Shown in pieces: positions 1 to 10,030 of a DNA stretch of 39,534 nt. The DNA is from Gallionella sp. Its GTDB lineage: Bacteria; Pseudomonadota; Gammaproteobacteria; Burkholderiales; Gallionellaceae. Each line of letters opens with the position of its first letter. The first letter of the stretch is position 1. The DNA lies in assembly GCA_028710565.1 (NCBI GenBank), contig JAQTTV010000030.1:1-39534 (forward strand). The letters run 5' to 3'. Below the pieces are notes generated by a model that ran no database searches, was not told where the DNA came from, and saw only the letters and a list, made by a program, of their open reading frames with translations. The translations under genes and the position numbers were made by a program.

Positions 1-2
1 GT

Positions 3-119
3 ATCTGCGTGAATGTAGCTGCACCAACTTATCGCGAGCTATACGATGCCCAGTGGGATTATCATCCTCACCTTTTTGCATATAACCACTTGCGAAAAGC
101 GGGTGTACCAAGCGGATAG
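3..119 (+). CDS. 3' end of an unidentified gene (truncated by window edge)
   Basis: Frame 3 is open from the window start to a TAG at 117-119 and reads as a plausible protein tail (…VAAPTYRELYDAQWDYHPHL… ending in AGVPSG). The composition looks coding, whereas the overlapping frame of the next gene looks like a shadow here. I do not recognise the family. If real, it ends 16 bases before the preferred GTG start of the next gene, so the two could be co-transcribed. Only about 38 residues are visible, so this is a weak call. Confidence 0.35.
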   Translation: MCVNVAAPTYRELYDAQWDYHPHLFAYNHLRKAGVPSG

Positions 120-135
120 GCAAGGAAAAAACATT

Positions 136-2517
136 GTGTTGCGTTCAAACTGGGCAAAGGGGCAACATGAGAAAATGCTGCAAGAATGGGCTGAAAAGTA
201 TCCAACTGTAGTCATAGAGATCAATGAACTTGTTGACTGCATTGTGGCAATTGTTCGAGTGTTGCCGCCAGAACAACTACTGTACATAGCTTGGACGAAA
301 ATGGCATTTTCATTGCAGGGTGTTGAAGTAGAAACTGACATTGGCAAAGAGGAGAGTCACGCGTTGCGTATGGTTGAGTACTTGCAAAGCGTTATCGCCG
401 CAACACCTCCAAGTTCAGAGCAGAAGAACGAAGTTTCAGAAGAAGATTGGGAATATCTATCCTCGCGGATTAAGGAGTTGTTTCAGAAAGTCAATTTAGA
501 GCATCAAATCTTCGCCACTGCCAAAAGAAAACTATCTGAGGATAATTTCGATGATGCAATGGAGGAGTTTCACTTTAAATCACAGATGTACTGGTGCAAT
601 GTGCGAGGCGATAACTATCAATGTCATCAAGTTCAGTCACTTGCAGACTTATTGGCTCCTCAGTCAGATATTATCGAAAGAGTCTTTGGCGTTTCAGGCA
701 AGTTTCTTATAACTGAATTACAAAAAATTTGGCATAGCCTAATTTTTGGTCTCGGTGACGCGACAGCATCATTAACGCGCATACAGACTGAGAGCATGGA
801 TGATGTTTCAATTCTATTAGCGAATAAAACTTTATCTGACGGTAAAAGCGTTCCTGAGTTGATAAAAATTGCGATGCAGCAACGAGGTTGCTTGGATGAA
901 TTTGAGTACAGTCTCGGCTGTATTATGGGAATGAACTTATTCGATGTAGGACTGCTCACTAATTTACCCATTGATTTTTTAGAAGAATTTTCATGGAAAC
1001 CAGGTCAAGATGAGGATTTTTTGGCGGCTGGAGAATTTAAGGGGTGGCCATTACGAATTTGGCCAACATTTAAACGCCCCTTTTTGAAATTAGGTGAGCG
1101 GTATTTCTGTTTTGATGTTCACGGTCTCTTCGATCACTTTTTTAGGCAAATTGAGAAAAAAGTTTATTCGCACTCAGAGACAGAAAAGCAAGTGTGGATT
1201 TCGGGACGAAAGGTTGTTTCCGAAGCTTTGCCGATTCAGTATTTCAAACGATTGTTGCCAGAAGCAACGATCTATCAAGAGGTTTACTACCAATCACAAG
1301 CAACAACGGGCGGTTCAAAAAAATGGTGTGAAACCGACTGCCTCGTTATATTCGATGACCATCTATTTGTAATCGAGGTTAAAGCGGGGGCGTTTACTTA
1401 CACGTCCCCCGCAACTGACCTACCTGCATATATAAAATCCTTAGAGGGATTGGTGAAAAGCCCTGTCGATCAAGGGCAGCGTTTCGTCAAGTATTTGAAG
1501 GACTCGGAAGAAGTTTCTATTTTTGATGCAACGCATAAAGAGATTGCCAAACTAAGAAAAGCAGCATTCAGGCATGTGACAATTTGCGCAGTAACACTTG
1601 ATGCTTTTACCGAAATTGCCGCACAAGCCCAGCATATTCATAAAATAGGGGTGTCAATTGGACACGAGCCAATTTGGTCTCTTTCTTTGAATGATTTACG
1701 GGTTTATGCCGACATATTCCAAGGATCACTTGAGTTCTTGCACTTTGTAGAGCAGAGAATGTTAGCTGCAACCTCTGAACGCTTGAAATTGGACGATGAA
1801 CTCGACCACTTAGGCTTGTATCTCGAACATAATAACTATTCCATGTACACAGAAGAATTTTCTCCTAACAAGGATAATGAGCTTCGTTATCATGGCTATA
1901 GATCAGAATTGGATAGATATTTTTCTGAGAAATTGAGAGGGAAAAACGTCTCCGCGCCACCTGTGCAACGGATCCCACTCCGCTTGCGAGAGTTATTAAA
2001 CCTACTAAATTCTGATATTTCACTTTCAAAACGGTCATACGTTGCGAGTTACCTGCTTAATCTTGATGGAGGTTTCCGAGAGAATATTTTTAGTTGGATT
2101 GAAACAGAGCTGAATAAATTACCCGAACGAGGGCGGTGTTTGCCATTTTCATCACATGGAAATATCAGGCTCACCGTTTTTGTAAATATGTCAGGGATTG
2201 TTTCGTGTAATCAAATAAATGCAATCGAACATGTTCGTACTGTGATGATATGCGCAGGCGAGACAAATCGAGAGCTACTTGAGCTTTCATACAAAACAGA
2301 TAAGACACTAGAAAAATTAGATTGGTCAACTGTCACTTTTGAAGGATTGGCAGTTGCTGAAATGGCTCGTTTGAAAAGCGAAGGGGAAAAACTTAAAGCA
2401 AAGCGCATTACTAATACCATTCATTCACAAGGGAAAATTGGTCGTAATCAGTCATGTCCTTGTGGTAGTGGAAAGAAATTTAAATACTGCTGCAATCCCC
2501 AAAGACAACATCAATAG
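136..2517 (+). CDS. Large protein with PD-(D/E)XK-like core and C-terminal SEC-C motif
   Basis: About 793 aa. The last 20 residues hold a SEC-C zinc-binding motif (CPCGSGKKFKYCC), a module known from SecA and from many unrelated proteins. The middle has a short strand-strand pattern, ETDCLVIFDDHLFVIEVKAG, with D401, E414 and K416 placed as in the D…ExK signature of PD-(D/E)XK nucleases; this assignment is inference. The N-terminal 350 residues are helical and not recognised. The frame stays open back to an ATG at 46, but that would overlap the preceding gene. GTG at 136 has an AAGGA 9 bases upstream, so I prefer it; ATG at 175 is another option. The gene is more AT-rich than most of the window and stands alone, which fits an acquired, possibly defence-related gene. 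No partner is visible. Confidence 0.8.
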   Translation: MLRSNWAKGQHEKMLQEWAEKYPTVVIEINELVDCIVAIVRVLPPEQLLYIAWTKMAFSLQGVEVETDIGKEESHALRMVEYLQSVIAATPPSSEQKNEVSEEDWEYLSSRIKELFQKVNLEHQIFATAKRKLSEDNFDDAMEEFHFKSQMYWCNVRGDNYQCHQVQSLADLLAPQSDIIERVFGVSGKFLITELQKIWHSLIFGLGDATASLTRIQTESMDDVSILLANKTLSDGKSVPELIKIAMQQRGCLDEFEYSLGCIMGMNLFDVGLLTNLPIDFLEEFSWKPGQDEDFLAAGEFKGWPLRIWPTFKRPFLKLGERYFCFDVHGLFDHFFRQIEKKVYSHSETEKQVWISGRKVVSEALPIQYFKRLLPEATIYQEVYYQSQATTGGSKKWCETDCLVIFDDHLFVIEVKAGAFTYTSPATDLPAYIKSLEGLVKSPVDQGQRFVKYLKDSEEVSIFDATHKEIAKLRKAAFRHVTICAVTLDAFTEIAAQAQHIHKIGVSIGHEPIWSLSLNDLRVYADIFQGSLEFLHFVEQRMLAATSERLKLDDELDHLGLYLEHNNYSMYTEEFSPNKDNELRYHGYRSELDRYFSEKLRGKNVSAPPVQRIPLRLRELLNLLNSDISLSKRSYVASYLLNLDGGFRENIFSWIETELNKLPERGRCLPFSSHGNIRLTVFVNMSGIVSCNQINAIEHVRTVMICAGETNRELLELSYKTDKTLEKLDWSTVTFEGLAVAEMARLKSEGEKLKAKRITNTIHSQGKIGRNQSCPCGSGKKFKYCCNPQRQHQ

Positions 2518-2689
2518 CCAAGTAGAGTACGCTGTGCGCACACATAAAAACCATTGACTCATTGTGATGCGTAAATTCCCCGTGCGCACGGCGCACCTGA
2601 TTTGCCTCACTCTCCCCACCCATTCACTCGACAAATCCCCATCGCCACCTCACGCTGCATGGAGGAAGTGCATATGGTTGGTGAAAATG

Positions 2690-2705
2690 GCGGATGCGCA
2701 TCCGC
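2690..2705. repeat. REP-like perfect palindrome
   Basis: GCGGATGCGCATCCGC is its own reverse complement over 16 bases. It is followed by TTATCCGCC, so the GGCGGAT motif appears again in inverted form. Sequences of this GGCGGATGCGCATCCGC kind recur in intergenic positions of many proteobacterial genomes; that statement is from general knowledge, not from this window. Confidence 0.55.
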
Positions 2706-2895
2706 TTATCCGCCTTACCGCTACAAGTCAAGTCCATCAAACGCCTCCGCATCGGACGCGTCGCGCTATCAAAATTGCCCGTGGGGCAATGGCGGTATTT
2801 GCGGGAGGATGAGCGGTTTTGAAAAGACGAATGACGGGAACGAGATCTAATTCCATTTAAAAATCAAAAGCATCGTAAGGTCTGCTGTGCGCACT

Positions 2896-2916
2896 AGGGT
2901 GCATGGAATGCACCCT
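2896..2916. repeat. Small hairpin repeat with 9-bp perfect stem
   Basis: AGGGTGCAT and ATGCACCCT flank a GGA loop. There is no T-tract, so this is more likely a dispersed palindromic element than a terminator. It lies 3' of the leftward small membrane-protein gene and could still affect its transcript end. Confidence 0.5.
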
Positions 2917-2944
2917 GCGTCATAATTATTGTATTGAAGTAGGA

Positions 2945-3202
2945 TCAGTATGCTCGCCATATCCCCACCGCCCCCACACCCACCCAAAATATATTGAGCA
3001 AAGTATAAGCACGGTCTTTTTTGAGTAAAGCACACCAAGAAAGCATCACCGCATCAATGGTATTGAACACCCACACAAACAAAAACGGGCTGGCAGGTCC
3101 AAACCAACTGACCAAGGAAAAGCTGAATATTCGCATCATCACCCCGATCATTTCAACGGTCGAAAGGTGTTTCAAAACAAGTGTATTTAAGGCTGTAATC
3201 AT
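2945..3202 (-). CDS. Small conserved-type integral membrane protein
   Basis: 85 aa with three hydrophobic stretches: around residues 18-30 (MIGVMMRIFSFSLVSWF), 38-58 (PFLFVWVFNTIDAVMLSWCAL) and the C-terminal 17 residues (LLNIFWVGVGAVGI). Composition and regular hydrophobicity argue for a real gene. The form resembles short uncharacterised inner-membrane proteins of gammaproteobacteria; I cannot give a function. It follows mdh by about 45 bases on the same strand and could be co-transcribed with it. Confidence 0.65.
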   Translation of the reverse strand: MITALNTLVLKHLSTVEMIGVMMRIFSFSLVSWFGPASPFLFVWVFNTIDAVMLSWCALLKKDRAYTLLNIFWVGVGAVGIWRAY

Positions 3203-3247
3203 ATTGTTGATGTGTCCATGTTCAAAACTTCGCTGCCGTGCGCCCGC

Positions 3248-4231
3248 CTATCCCAGCAAATGCAGCACATGTTCGCGTTCTTCGACTAACTCTTGATAGC
3301 CTGCTTGCATATAGCGCATCGCCACGTCATTGACAGGCAAACCTTGGACGATTTCGTATTGACCATCTTTACAGGTCACAGGAAAACCATAGATCACGCC
3401 CGCTGGAATGCCATAACTGCCATCTGACAGCACGCCCATGGTCGTCCAATCATGCGGGTGCGTACCTAATATCCAGTCGCGCACATGTCCAATCGCCGCA
3501 TTGGCGGCACTGGCAGCACTAGACAACCCGCGCGCTTCAATCACAGCTGTACCTCGTTTTTGCACATTGGGAATAAACTCACGCAATACCCAATCTGCAT
3601 CACCAATTAACTCATCCACCGCCCGCCCACGAATTTTGGCATGGTGTAAATCTGGGAATTGCACACTGGAATGATTGCCCCAAATGACCATTTTCTTCAC
3701 ATCCCGCACGGGCTGAAAAAGCTTGTGGGCGACTTGGGCAATGGCGCGATTGTGATCCAAACGCATCATGGAAGTGAAGTTGCGTGGATTTAGATCAGGC
3801 GCATTACATTGCGCGATCAAGGCATTGGTATTGGCGGGATTCCCCACCACCAGCACTTTGACATCTCGTGAAGCCACTGCATTGAGCACTTTCCCCTGCA
3901 TGCTAAAAATCGCACCATTGGCTTCAATCAGGTCTTTACGCTCCATGCCCTTGCTGCGTGGCCGCGAGCCAATCAACATGGCAACTTGGGCATCTTGAAA
4001 CGCGACCTCAGGCTGATCCGTAATAATCACATGATCTAACAAGGGGAAATCACAATCATCCAATTCCATCGCCACCCCTTTTAAGGCAGTCTGGGCGGCA
4101 GGCAAATCCAACAGTTGCAATATGACAGGCTGATCCTTACCCAGCATATCGCCATGCGCAATGCGAAATAACAGCGCGTAAGCAATCTGTCCAGCTGCGC
4201 CCGTGACGGCAATACGTATCGGTGTTTTCAT
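3248..4231 (-). CDS. mdh: Malate dehydrogenase
   Basis: 327 aa, the usual length for the cytosolic/chloroplast-like malate dehydrogenase group. The enzyme oxidises malate to oxaloacetate with NAD in the TCA cycle. Visible motifs are the nucleotide-binding TGAAGQI near residue 10, the substrate-binding loop [11 protein letters not shown] (arginines 90-98), GNPANTN near 130, MMRLDHNRA near 157, and the catalytic histidine H187 in IWGNHSS. An AGGAG ribosome binding site precedes the ATG. It lies 84 bases downstream of lpdA on the same strand, so the two central-carbon genes probably share a transcript. Confidence 0.96.
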   Translation of the reverse strand: MKTPIRIAVTGAAGQIAYALLFRIAHGDMLGKDQPVILQLLDLPAAQTALKGVAMELDDCDFPLLDHVIITDQPEVAFQDAQVAMLIGSRPRSKGMERKDLIEANGAIFSMQGKVLNAVASRDVKVLVVGNPANTNALIAQCNAPDLNPRNFTSMMRLDHNRAIAQVAHKLFQPVRDVKKMVIWGNHSSVQFPDLHHAKIRGRAVDELIGDADWVLREFIPNVQKRGTAVIEARGLSSAASAANAAIGHVRDWILGTHPHDWTTMGVLSDGSYGIPAGVIYGFPVTCKDGQYEIVQGLPVNDVAMRYMQAGYQELVEEREHVLHLLG

Positions 4232-4315
4232 ACTTTTCTCCTGATCTAAATCATTGATTAAAGTGAGGCTGCGATGCAGCGTTCACCTACGACAGATGCC
4301 TACGAGCGAACAGCC

Positions 4316-5746
4316 TTAGTGCGATTTCTTCTTAGGTGCGAGCAAATCGGTAATCGTGCCTTCCGCCATTTCCGCCGCGAAGCCCAGTGTTTCGGACAGC
4401 GTAGGATGAGGATGAATGGTTAAGCCCAAATCTTCCATATCCGCACCCATTTCCAATGCCAACACCGCTTCTGCAATCAACTCACCCGCATTGGTGCCGA
4501 CGATGCCTGCGCCCAAAATGCGACGAGTTTTCGGGTCGAGCAACACTTTAGTTGAGCCTTCTTCGCGACCTATCGACAAGGCGCGACCGCTGGCTGCCCA
4601 AGGGAATTGCGCTTTTTCGTAGTCGATGCCTTGGGCCTTCGCTTGGGTTTCAGTCAAACCCATCCAAGCAATTTCAGGGTCAGTGTAAGCCACGGATGGA
4701 ATAGTCAACGGCTCAAAAGCGACTTTGTGTCCCGCGATGACTTCAGCGGCCACCTTGGCTTCATGTACGGCTTTGTGCGCCAACATCGGGTCGCCCACGA
4801 TGTCACCAATGGCAAAAATATGCGGCACATTAGTTTGCATTTGGGCATTAACAGGAATGAAACCACGTTCATTCACGGTCAATCCCGCTGCTTCCGCACC
4901 GATTTCGCGACCATTTGGACGACGACCCACCGCCATCAGCACGCAGTCATACAACTGCGGCGCGGGGGTGTTGTCGCCTTCAAAAGTCACCAGCAACCCT
5001 TCTGGCTGTGCGTCAATTTTACTGACTTTAGTTTTCAAATAAATCGCTTCGTAGCGTTTTTCAATGCGTTTGTGCAAAGGACGCACTAAGTCTTTGTCCG
5101 CCCCTGGGATCAAACCATCCGCTAATTCCACCACGCTGATTTTTGCGCCTAACGCGTCATACACCGTCGCCATTTCCAGCCCGATGATCCCGCCGCCGAT
5201 AATCAACATGCGTTTTGGCACGGATTGCAACGCTAACGCGCCCGTGGAATCAATGATGCGTGGATCGTCGTAAGGGAATCCTGGAATACGCGCGACGCTA
5301 GAACCTGCCGCGATAATGGCATGGTCAAAGGTGATGGTTTGCTCACCCTCAGTGGTGACGACAATAACGCTATTGGCAGAAGCCAAGCGCGCTGTGCCAT
5401 GAACCACTTGCACTTTGCGTTGTTTTGCCAGTTGCTTTAGCCCACCCGTCAATTTACCAATCACGCTTTCTTTCCACGTGCGGATTTGGTCGATGTCGAT
5501 ACTGGGTTTGGCGAACGTCACACCGTGGTGCGCCACTTCTTCGGCTTCGGTAATCACCTTCGCCACATGCAGTAAGGCTTTGGAAGGAATACAACCGACG
5601 TTCAAACACACGCCGCCCAAGCTGGCATGCTTTTCAATCAACACCACTTGTTTGCCCAAATCGGCTGCACGAAATGCTGCGGTATAACCACCAGGACCTG
5701 CACCCAGTACCAACACTTGTGCGTGCAACTTATTTTCAACACTCAT
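4316..5746 (-). CDS. lpdA: Dihydrolipoyl dehydrogenase (E3)
   Basis: 476 aa, nearly the length of E. coli Lpd and strikingly similar to it along its length. This flavoprotein reoxidises dihydrolipoamide in the pyruvate and 2-oxoglutarate dehydrogenase complexes. It shows the FAD-binding GAGPGG at 15-20, the redox-active disulfide C47/C52 in GGVCLNVGCIPSKAL, a second nucleotide fold at IIGGGIIGLE, the FAD motif IFAIGDIVG, and the C-terminal H447…E452 dyad (HPTLSE). An AAGGAGA site lies 5' of the ATG. No E1 or E2 gene is adjacent within the window; its upstream neighbour on this strand is proA, across a repeat element. Confidence 0.97.
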   Translation of the reverse strand: MSVENKLHAQVLVLGAGPGGYTAAFRAADLGKQVVLIEKHASLGGVCLNVGCIPSKALLHVAKVITEAEEVAHHGVTFAKPSIDIDQIRTWKESVIGKLTGGLKQLAKQRKVQVVHGTARLASANSVIVVTTEGEQTITFDHAIIAAGSSVARIPGFPYDDPRIIDSTGALALQSVPKRMLIIGGGIIGLEMATVYDALGAKISVVELADGLIPGADKDLVRPLHKRIEKRYEAIYLKTKVSKIDAQPEGLLVTFEGDNTPAPQLYDCVLMAVGRRPNGREIGAEAAGLTVNERGFIPVNAQMQTNVPHIFAIGDIVGDPMLAHKAVHEAKVAAEVIAGHKVAFEPLTIPSVAYTDPEIAWMGLTETQAKAQGIDYEKAQFPWAASGRALSIGREEGSTKVLLDPKTRRILGAGIVGTNAGELIAEAVLALEMGADMEDLGLTIHPHPTLSETLGFAAEMAEGTITDLLAPKKKSH

Positions 5747-5802
5747 TTATTTCTCCTTAAATATACGCGCCGCCCTTGCGTGCGCTGATTTGTCATTTTG
5801 TA

Positions 5803-5909
5803 TTCCCTCCCCTTTGCAGGGGGAGGGTTAGGGTGGAGGTAGAAATCGTTCATTTGTAACGCCCCCTTCAACCCCCATCCCAGCCTTCCCCCTGCTAGGG
5901 GGAAGGAGT
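5803..5909. repeat. MITE-like palindromic element, copy A (about 107 bp)
   Basis: Begins TTCCCTCCCC and ends GGGGGAAGGAG, with two internal G/C-rich hairpins (CCCTCCCCTTTGCAGGGGGAGGG and CTTCCCCCTGCTAGGGGGAAG, each given here only by its ends in practice) joined by a linker containing AGAAATCGT and CAACCCCCATCCCAG. It matches the elements at 24531-24636 (same orientation) and 30894-30999 (opposite orientation), although its linker differs more. It occupies most of the proA-lpdA gap. Confidence 0.8.
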
Positions 5910-5934
5910 CGTCACACTGAGGTTCGACCTATGA

Positions 5935-7194
5935 TTAACTGCGAATCTGTCCATTCCCTAACACAATGTATTTTTGTGAGGTCAGCCCATGTAAGCCCAC
6001 AGGACCGCGCGCATGGATTTTGTCGGTAGAAATGCCGATTTCTGCGCCCAAGCCGTATTCAAAACCATCGGCAAAGCGGGTCGAGGCATTGACCATCACA
6101 GAGCTGGAATCCACTTCGCGCAGAAAACGCATCGCTTTGGTGTAATTTTCCGTAACAATGCTATCGGTGTGTTGCGAGCTGTAAGTGGCAATATGGTTCA
6201 TCGCCGCGTCCAAATCCGCCACCACGCGTACGCTCAAAATCGGCGCGAGATATTCGGTACGCCAATCTTCTTCGGTCGCCTCATTCATCTGCGGCACGAT
6301 GGCACAAGCAGCCGCATCACCGCGCAATTCCACGCCTTTGTCCAAATATATTTTGCACAGCGGGGGCAACACTTGCGCCGCCACACTTTCCGCCACCAGC
6401 AAAGTTTCCATCGCGTTGCACACGCCATAACGATGGGTTTTGGCGTTATCGGCAATCCGAATCGCCTTGTCCAAATCTGCATCATCGTCGATATACACGT
6501 GGCAAATCCCGTCCAAATGTTTAATCACGGGGACTTTTGCATCCGCTGAAATACGCGCAATCAAGCCCTTGCCGCCACGAGGGACGATGACATCCACAAA
6601 TTCTTTCATGGTAATCAATTCGCCCACCGCTGCACGGTCGGTTGTCGTCACCACTTGCACCGCCGTTTCAGGCAAACCCGCCGCTTTCAAGCCCGCTTGC
6701 ACACATACTGCGATGGCTTGATTAGAATGAATCGCCTCCGAGCCGCCGCGCAAAATCGCCGCATTACCCGATTTCAAACACAATCCCGCCGCATCCGCCG
6801 TCACGTTTGGACGCGATTCGTAAATAATCCCGATCACCCCCAACGGCACTCGCATTTTGCCCACTTGTATCCCTGAAGGGCGAAAGCTCATTTCACTGAT
6901 TTCGCCGACAGGATCAGGCAGTTGGGCGATTTGAAGCAAACCTTCCGCCATGCTGTTGACGGTTTTTTCGGTCAAAGTGAGTCTATCCACCGATGCGGCA
7001 TCCAAGCCATTGGCGGTTGCTGCCGCCACATCCAAGGCATTCGCGGCCAATAATGCTGCTGAATTTACCCGCAATGCAAACGCAATTTCGCGCAAAGCGC
7101 GGTCTTTCGTCGCCGTATCCGCTTGTGCAATCAACCTCGCTGCCGCGCGTGCCGATCGCCCCATATCCTGCATATAAGTTTTAATGTCGTCCAT
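5935..7194 (-). CDS. proA: Gamma-glutamyl phosphate reductase
   Basis: 419 aa from the ATG at 7194, the normal family length ([20 protein letters not shown]…). The frame stays open to 7317, but those 41 extra residues look non-coding. The enzyme reduces gamma-glutamyl phosphate to glutamate-5-semialdehyde with NADPH, the second step of proline synthesis. Visible are YESRPNVT near 125, the [13 protein letters not shown] segment near 142, VPRGGKGL near 204 and the catalytic cysteine C259 in [14 protein letters not shown]. The partner proB is not in the window. It is on the same strand as lpdA but separated by a repeat element. Confidence 0.95.
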   Translation of the reverse strand: MDDIKTYMQDMGRSARAAARLIAQADTATKDRALREIAFALRVNSAALLAANALDVAAATANGLDAASVDRLTLTEKTVNSMAEGLLQIAQLPDPVGEISEMSFRPSGIQVGKMRVPLGVIGIIYESRPNVTADAAGLCLKSGNAAILRGGSEAIHSNQAIAVCVQAGLKAAGLPETAVQVVTTTDRAAVGELITMKEFVDVIVPRGGKGLIARISADAKVPVIKHLDGICHVYIDDDADLDKAIRIADNAKTHRYGVCNAMETLLVAESVAAQVLPPLCKIYLDKGVELRGDAAACAIVPQMNEATEEDWRTEYLAPILSVRVVADLDAAMNHIATYSSQHTDSIVTENYTKAMRFLREVDSSSVMVNASTRFADGFEYGLGAEIGISTDKIHARGPVGLHGLTSQKYIVLGNGQIRS

Positions 7195-7391
7195 GCTAAA
7201 GTCCCCAATAATTCTGCCGCGCATTTTACCCCAAGCCGGCGACTTCTGTAGCAGGGCAAATGGATAAGTAGCGACGCTTGGAGTCCTAAAAGTATGATTT
7301 TTGGTTAAAAACCCCATACATGCCGATTGCCCCGTACGCCTTATACCACGGCGATTTTAGCCAATTTAACTGACACAATTCCTTAATAAAC

Positions 7392-7421
7392 TTGACCTTA
7401 GCATATTTTCTCGGCTAGTAT
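7392..7421 (+). promoter_or_regulatory. Possible sigma-70 promoter of mltD
   Basis: TTGACC at 7392-7397 and TAGTAT at 7416-7421 are separated by 18 bases and lie 45 bases before the mltD start. The -35 match is good and the -10 match moderate. This is inference from sequence only. Confidence 0.4.
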
Positions 7422-7465
7422 CCGCCCGCTTTCCGATTAACCATTTATTTAAAGGAGGTGTCCGA

Positions 7466-8881
7466 GTGCCCTTTATCCGAACACTATTTTCCATATTGTT
7501 AATTGCCTGCTCCATGACCACGGCACGCGCAGAATTGACGCTCGCGTTCAGCCAGTCCTTATCTTCACCGCTACCACCCGCATCACTTCTCACCTCTCAA
7601 AGCAGCGCATTAAGTTTGATTTCTGAGCAAGATTTGGCCAAACACGATGTTTGGGTGCGCATACGCGCAGGCTTTTCTATGCGCGACTTAGACAGCCCTT
7701 TAGTCACAAAGCACGAACAATGGTATGCCAGCCGCCCAGAATACGTAGCCCGCATGGTGGAACGTGCTCGGCGTTATCTTTATTACATCACGTTGGAAGT
7801 TGAGCGACGTGGCATGCCCAGCGAAATCGCTTTGTTGCCGATGATAGAAAGCGCATTCGACCCTGGTGCATTTTCTACCGCCAGTGCGTCGGGTATCTGG
7901 CAATTTATGCCGCAAACAGGCAAAAACTTTGGCATGGAGCAAAACTGGTGGTATGACGGACGTCGTGATGTCATTTCAGCGACCACAGGTGCACTCGATT
8001 ACCTAGAGAAGCTCCACGAAATGTTTGGTGATTGGGAACTTGCCTTAGCAGCTTATAACTGGGGCGAAGGCTCGGTCAAGCGTGCTCAACAAAACAATCA
8101 ACGCAAAGGACTCCCAATCAATTATGGCAGCTTAAAAATGCCAGATGAAACACGAAACTATGTGCCCAAGTTGTTAGCAATCAAAAATATCATCTCAAAT
8201 CCAGCTAGCTTTGGGCTGGTGCTGCAAGACATTCCCAATCAGCCTTACTTTGCAGCGATTACCACGGCGAAGCATATTGATTTGCAATTGGCGGCCGAGT
8301 TTGCAGATATTTCCGTTGAAGAATTTATTGCCCTTAATCCCGCCCACGCACGTCCCGTTATCCTAAAATCAGAAGATGATTTGATTTTATTGCCTGTGGA
8401 TAAGGTCGAAGCCTTTCGGGTCAACCTTGAAAACTACAACAAACCACTGGTCAGTTGGCAGGCGTATCAACCTAAACAAGGCGAACGCTTAGATCAACTT
8501 GCTCCACGCTTTGGCTTGTCAGTGGATAGATTGAGATCAGTTAATGGTCTGAGCAGCAACAATATCAGCACTCAACAAACTCTGCTCGTCCCTACTAATG
8601 GGGAAGAAGGAGAAGCAGACAGCTCGTTTTCCGCGTTCAATTTGCACCTCGCACCCAGCTACAGCAGAGTGCGCACAGTTGAACATACGATAGGAAAACA
8701 TGAAACAATCGTGAGCATTGCACGCCGCTACCACGTCTCAGCAGCGAGTCTGCGTACTGCGAATAAAGGTAGGTCGTTTAAGGCAGGGCAACGCATCATG
8801 ATTGTAAAAGCACCAACACGACGCAAGCATGTAGAAGCGTCGCGTCGTAAACGCACGCATACCAAGCTTGCTGCAAAGTAA
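7466..8881 (+). CDS. mltD: Membrane-bound lytic murein transglycosylase D, LysM-containing lipoprotein
   Basis: 471 aa starting at GTG, with an unusually strong AAAGGAGGTG ribosome binding site at 7451-7460, 5 bases upstream. A hydrophobic N-terminus with lipobox LIAC (cysteine 15, serine at +2) predicts an outer-membrane lipoprotein. The SLT domain has the catalytic glutamate E128 in PMIESAFDPGA, followed by SASGIWQFMPQTGKNFGM and AAYNWGEGSVKRA. Two LysM repeats follow, near 340-385 and 405-450, and bind peptidoglycan. It cleaves glycan strands to give 1,6-anhydromuropeptides. Its 3' end meets hemF across a shared terminator. Confidence 0.94.
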   Translation: MPFIRTLFSILLIACSMTTARAELTLAFSQSLSSPLPPASLLTSQSSALSLISEQDLAKHDVWVRIRAGFSMRDLDSPLVTKHEQWYASRPEYVARMVERARRYLYYITLEVERRGMPSEIALLPMIESAFDPGAFSTASASGIWQFMPQTGKNFGMEQNWWYDGRRDVISATTGALDYLEKLHEMFGDWELALAAYNWGEGSVKRAQQNNQRKGLPINYGSLKMPDETRNYVPKLLAIKNIISNPASFGLVLQDIPNQPYFAAITTAKHIDLQLAAEFADISVEEFIALNPAHARPVILKSEDDLILLPVDKVEAFRVNLENYNKPLVSWQAYQPKQGERLDQLAPRFGLSVDRLRSVNGLSSNNISTQQTLLVPTNGEEGEADSSFSAFNLHLAPSYSRVRTVEHTIGKHETIVSIARRYHVSAASLRTANKGRSFKAGQRIMIVKAPTRRKHVEASRRKRTHTKLAAK

Positions 8882-8900
8882 GCACGATAGTAATAGCTGA

Positions 8901-8928
8901 AAAAAGGGATGCAATTGCATCCCTTTTT
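8901..8928. terminator. Bidirectional intrinsic terminator between mltD and hemF
   Basis: A 12-base perfect inverted repeat (AAAAAGGGATGC … GCATCCCTTTTT) encloses an AATT loop. A-runs on the left and T-runs on the right let it end transcripts from both convergent genes. Confidence 0.88.
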
Positions 8929-8945
8929 ATTTTGGTTTGAGACGC

Positions 8946-9851
8946 TTATACCCATTCCTTTGGAATCAAAAACTGCTCGTACAGTGTCGCTTCTGGCGAA
9001 CCTGCTTCAGGATGCCAGTCATAACGCCATTTCACCAACGGTGGCATGGACAGCAAGATAGACTCGGTCCGCCCATTGGTTTGCAAACCAAAAATCGTAC
9101 CGCGATCAATCACTAGGTTGAATTCCACATAGCGTCCTCGACGGTAAAGTTGGAAATCACGCTCCCGTTCGCCATAAGGCGTGTTCATACGCTTTTCAAG
9201 GATCGGCACGTAAGCGGAAAGAAAATGATCGCCTACGCTTTGTTGAATGGCAAATGCCGTATCAAAGTCTGGCACGCTCAGATCATCAAAAAAGATACCA
9301 CCAATACCGCGCTGTTCTTTGCGATGTTTTAAGTAAAAATACTCATCACACCATTTTTTATATTTAGAATGCAAATCTGAACCGAAAGGATCCAGCGAAT
9401 TTTTACAAATTTGGTGAAAGTGCACCGCATCTTCTTCAAAGCCATAATAAGGCGTTAAGTCCATACCGCCGCCAAACCAAAACACGGGTGCCTCACCCTC
9501 TTTAGTCGCAACGAACATACGCACATTGGCATGGGTCGTGGGGGCATAAGGGTTGCGAGGATGAATCACTAAAGAAACTCCCATGGCCTCCCAGCTTCTT
9601 CCCGCCAATTCAGGACGATGCGCGGTTGCTGAGGGTGGCATTTTGTCTCCCTTGACATGAGAAAACGCCACGCCGCCACGCTCAATGACATTGCCTTCTT
9701 CCAGCAAGCAGCTACGCCCGCCGCCGCCTTCTGGACGCTCCCAACTATCACGACGGAACTTTACGCCATCAATTTGCTCTAGTCGTTCGACGATCAACTC
9801 TTGCAGCTCAAACAAATAGGTTTTTACGGCAGAAGCATTAAAACTCCCCAT
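8946..9851 (-). CDS. hemF: Oxygen-dependent coproporphyrinogen III oxidase
   Basis: 301 aa from the ATG at 9851, which has AAAGGAG upstream; the longer open frame to 9920 runs beyond the family's normal N-terminus. The enzyme oxidatively decarboxylates two propionates of coproporphyrinogen III to give protoporphyrinogen IX, using O2, in haem synthesis. Family blocks are clear: [69 protein letters not shown] and [20 protein letters not shown]. Its presence implies at least microaerobic growth, which is relevant because the same window carries oxygen-sensitive nitrogenase assembly genes. Confidence 0.97.
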   Translation of the reverse strand: MGSFNASAVKTYLFELQELIVERLEQIDGVKFRRDSWERPEGGGGRSCLLEEGNVIERGGVAFSHVKGDKMPPSATAHRPELAGRSWEAMGVSLVIHPRNPYAPTTHANVRMFVATKEGEAPVFWFGGGMDLTPYYGFEEDAVHFHQICKNSLDPFGSDLHSKYKKWCDEYFYLKHRKEQRGIGGIFFDDLSVPDFDTAFAIQQSVGDHFLSAYVPILEKRMNTPYGERERDFQLYRRGRYVEFNLVIDRGTIFGLQTNGRTESILLSMPPLVKWRYDWHPEAGSPEATLYEQFLIPKEWV

Positions 9852-10030
9852 GTTTTTCTCCTTTAAACAAAGTCGCATTCTAACATTAGCCTTTTGTGAA
9901 CTTATGTTTTTTGCAATCAAACCTACGGTATCAAGCTCCGTTTGTCGGATTTAGCAACCACTTGCAACATCATATCGACAAGCAATTATCGAAATTGGCA
10001 AAGGGGCTGCTAAAATGGCAAACTTTTTTG

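Larger units (their letters stand above)
2518..2944. other. Repeat-rich intergenic region without a supported gene
   Basis: This 427-base gap holds no convincing ORF. It contains several short palindromes: CCGTGCGCACGG near 2580, the 16-base GCGGATGCGCATCCGC at 2690-2705, and a hairpin with a 9-base perfect stem at 2896-2916. The GTGCGCAC core recurs near 2533, 2583 and 2887. It looks like a patchwork of REP-type elements downstream of the SEC-C gene and downstream of the small leftward membrane-protein gene. Confidence 0.6.

Noticed and set aside
46..135. ATG at 46 as start of the SEC-C gene
   Set aside because: It overlaps the tail of another plausible gene and the translation looks non-coding. 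GTG 136 has a ribosome binding site. Not settled.
7195..7317. Extended N-terminus of ProA
   Set aside because: The added residues do not look like ProA, and the shorter form has the normal length.
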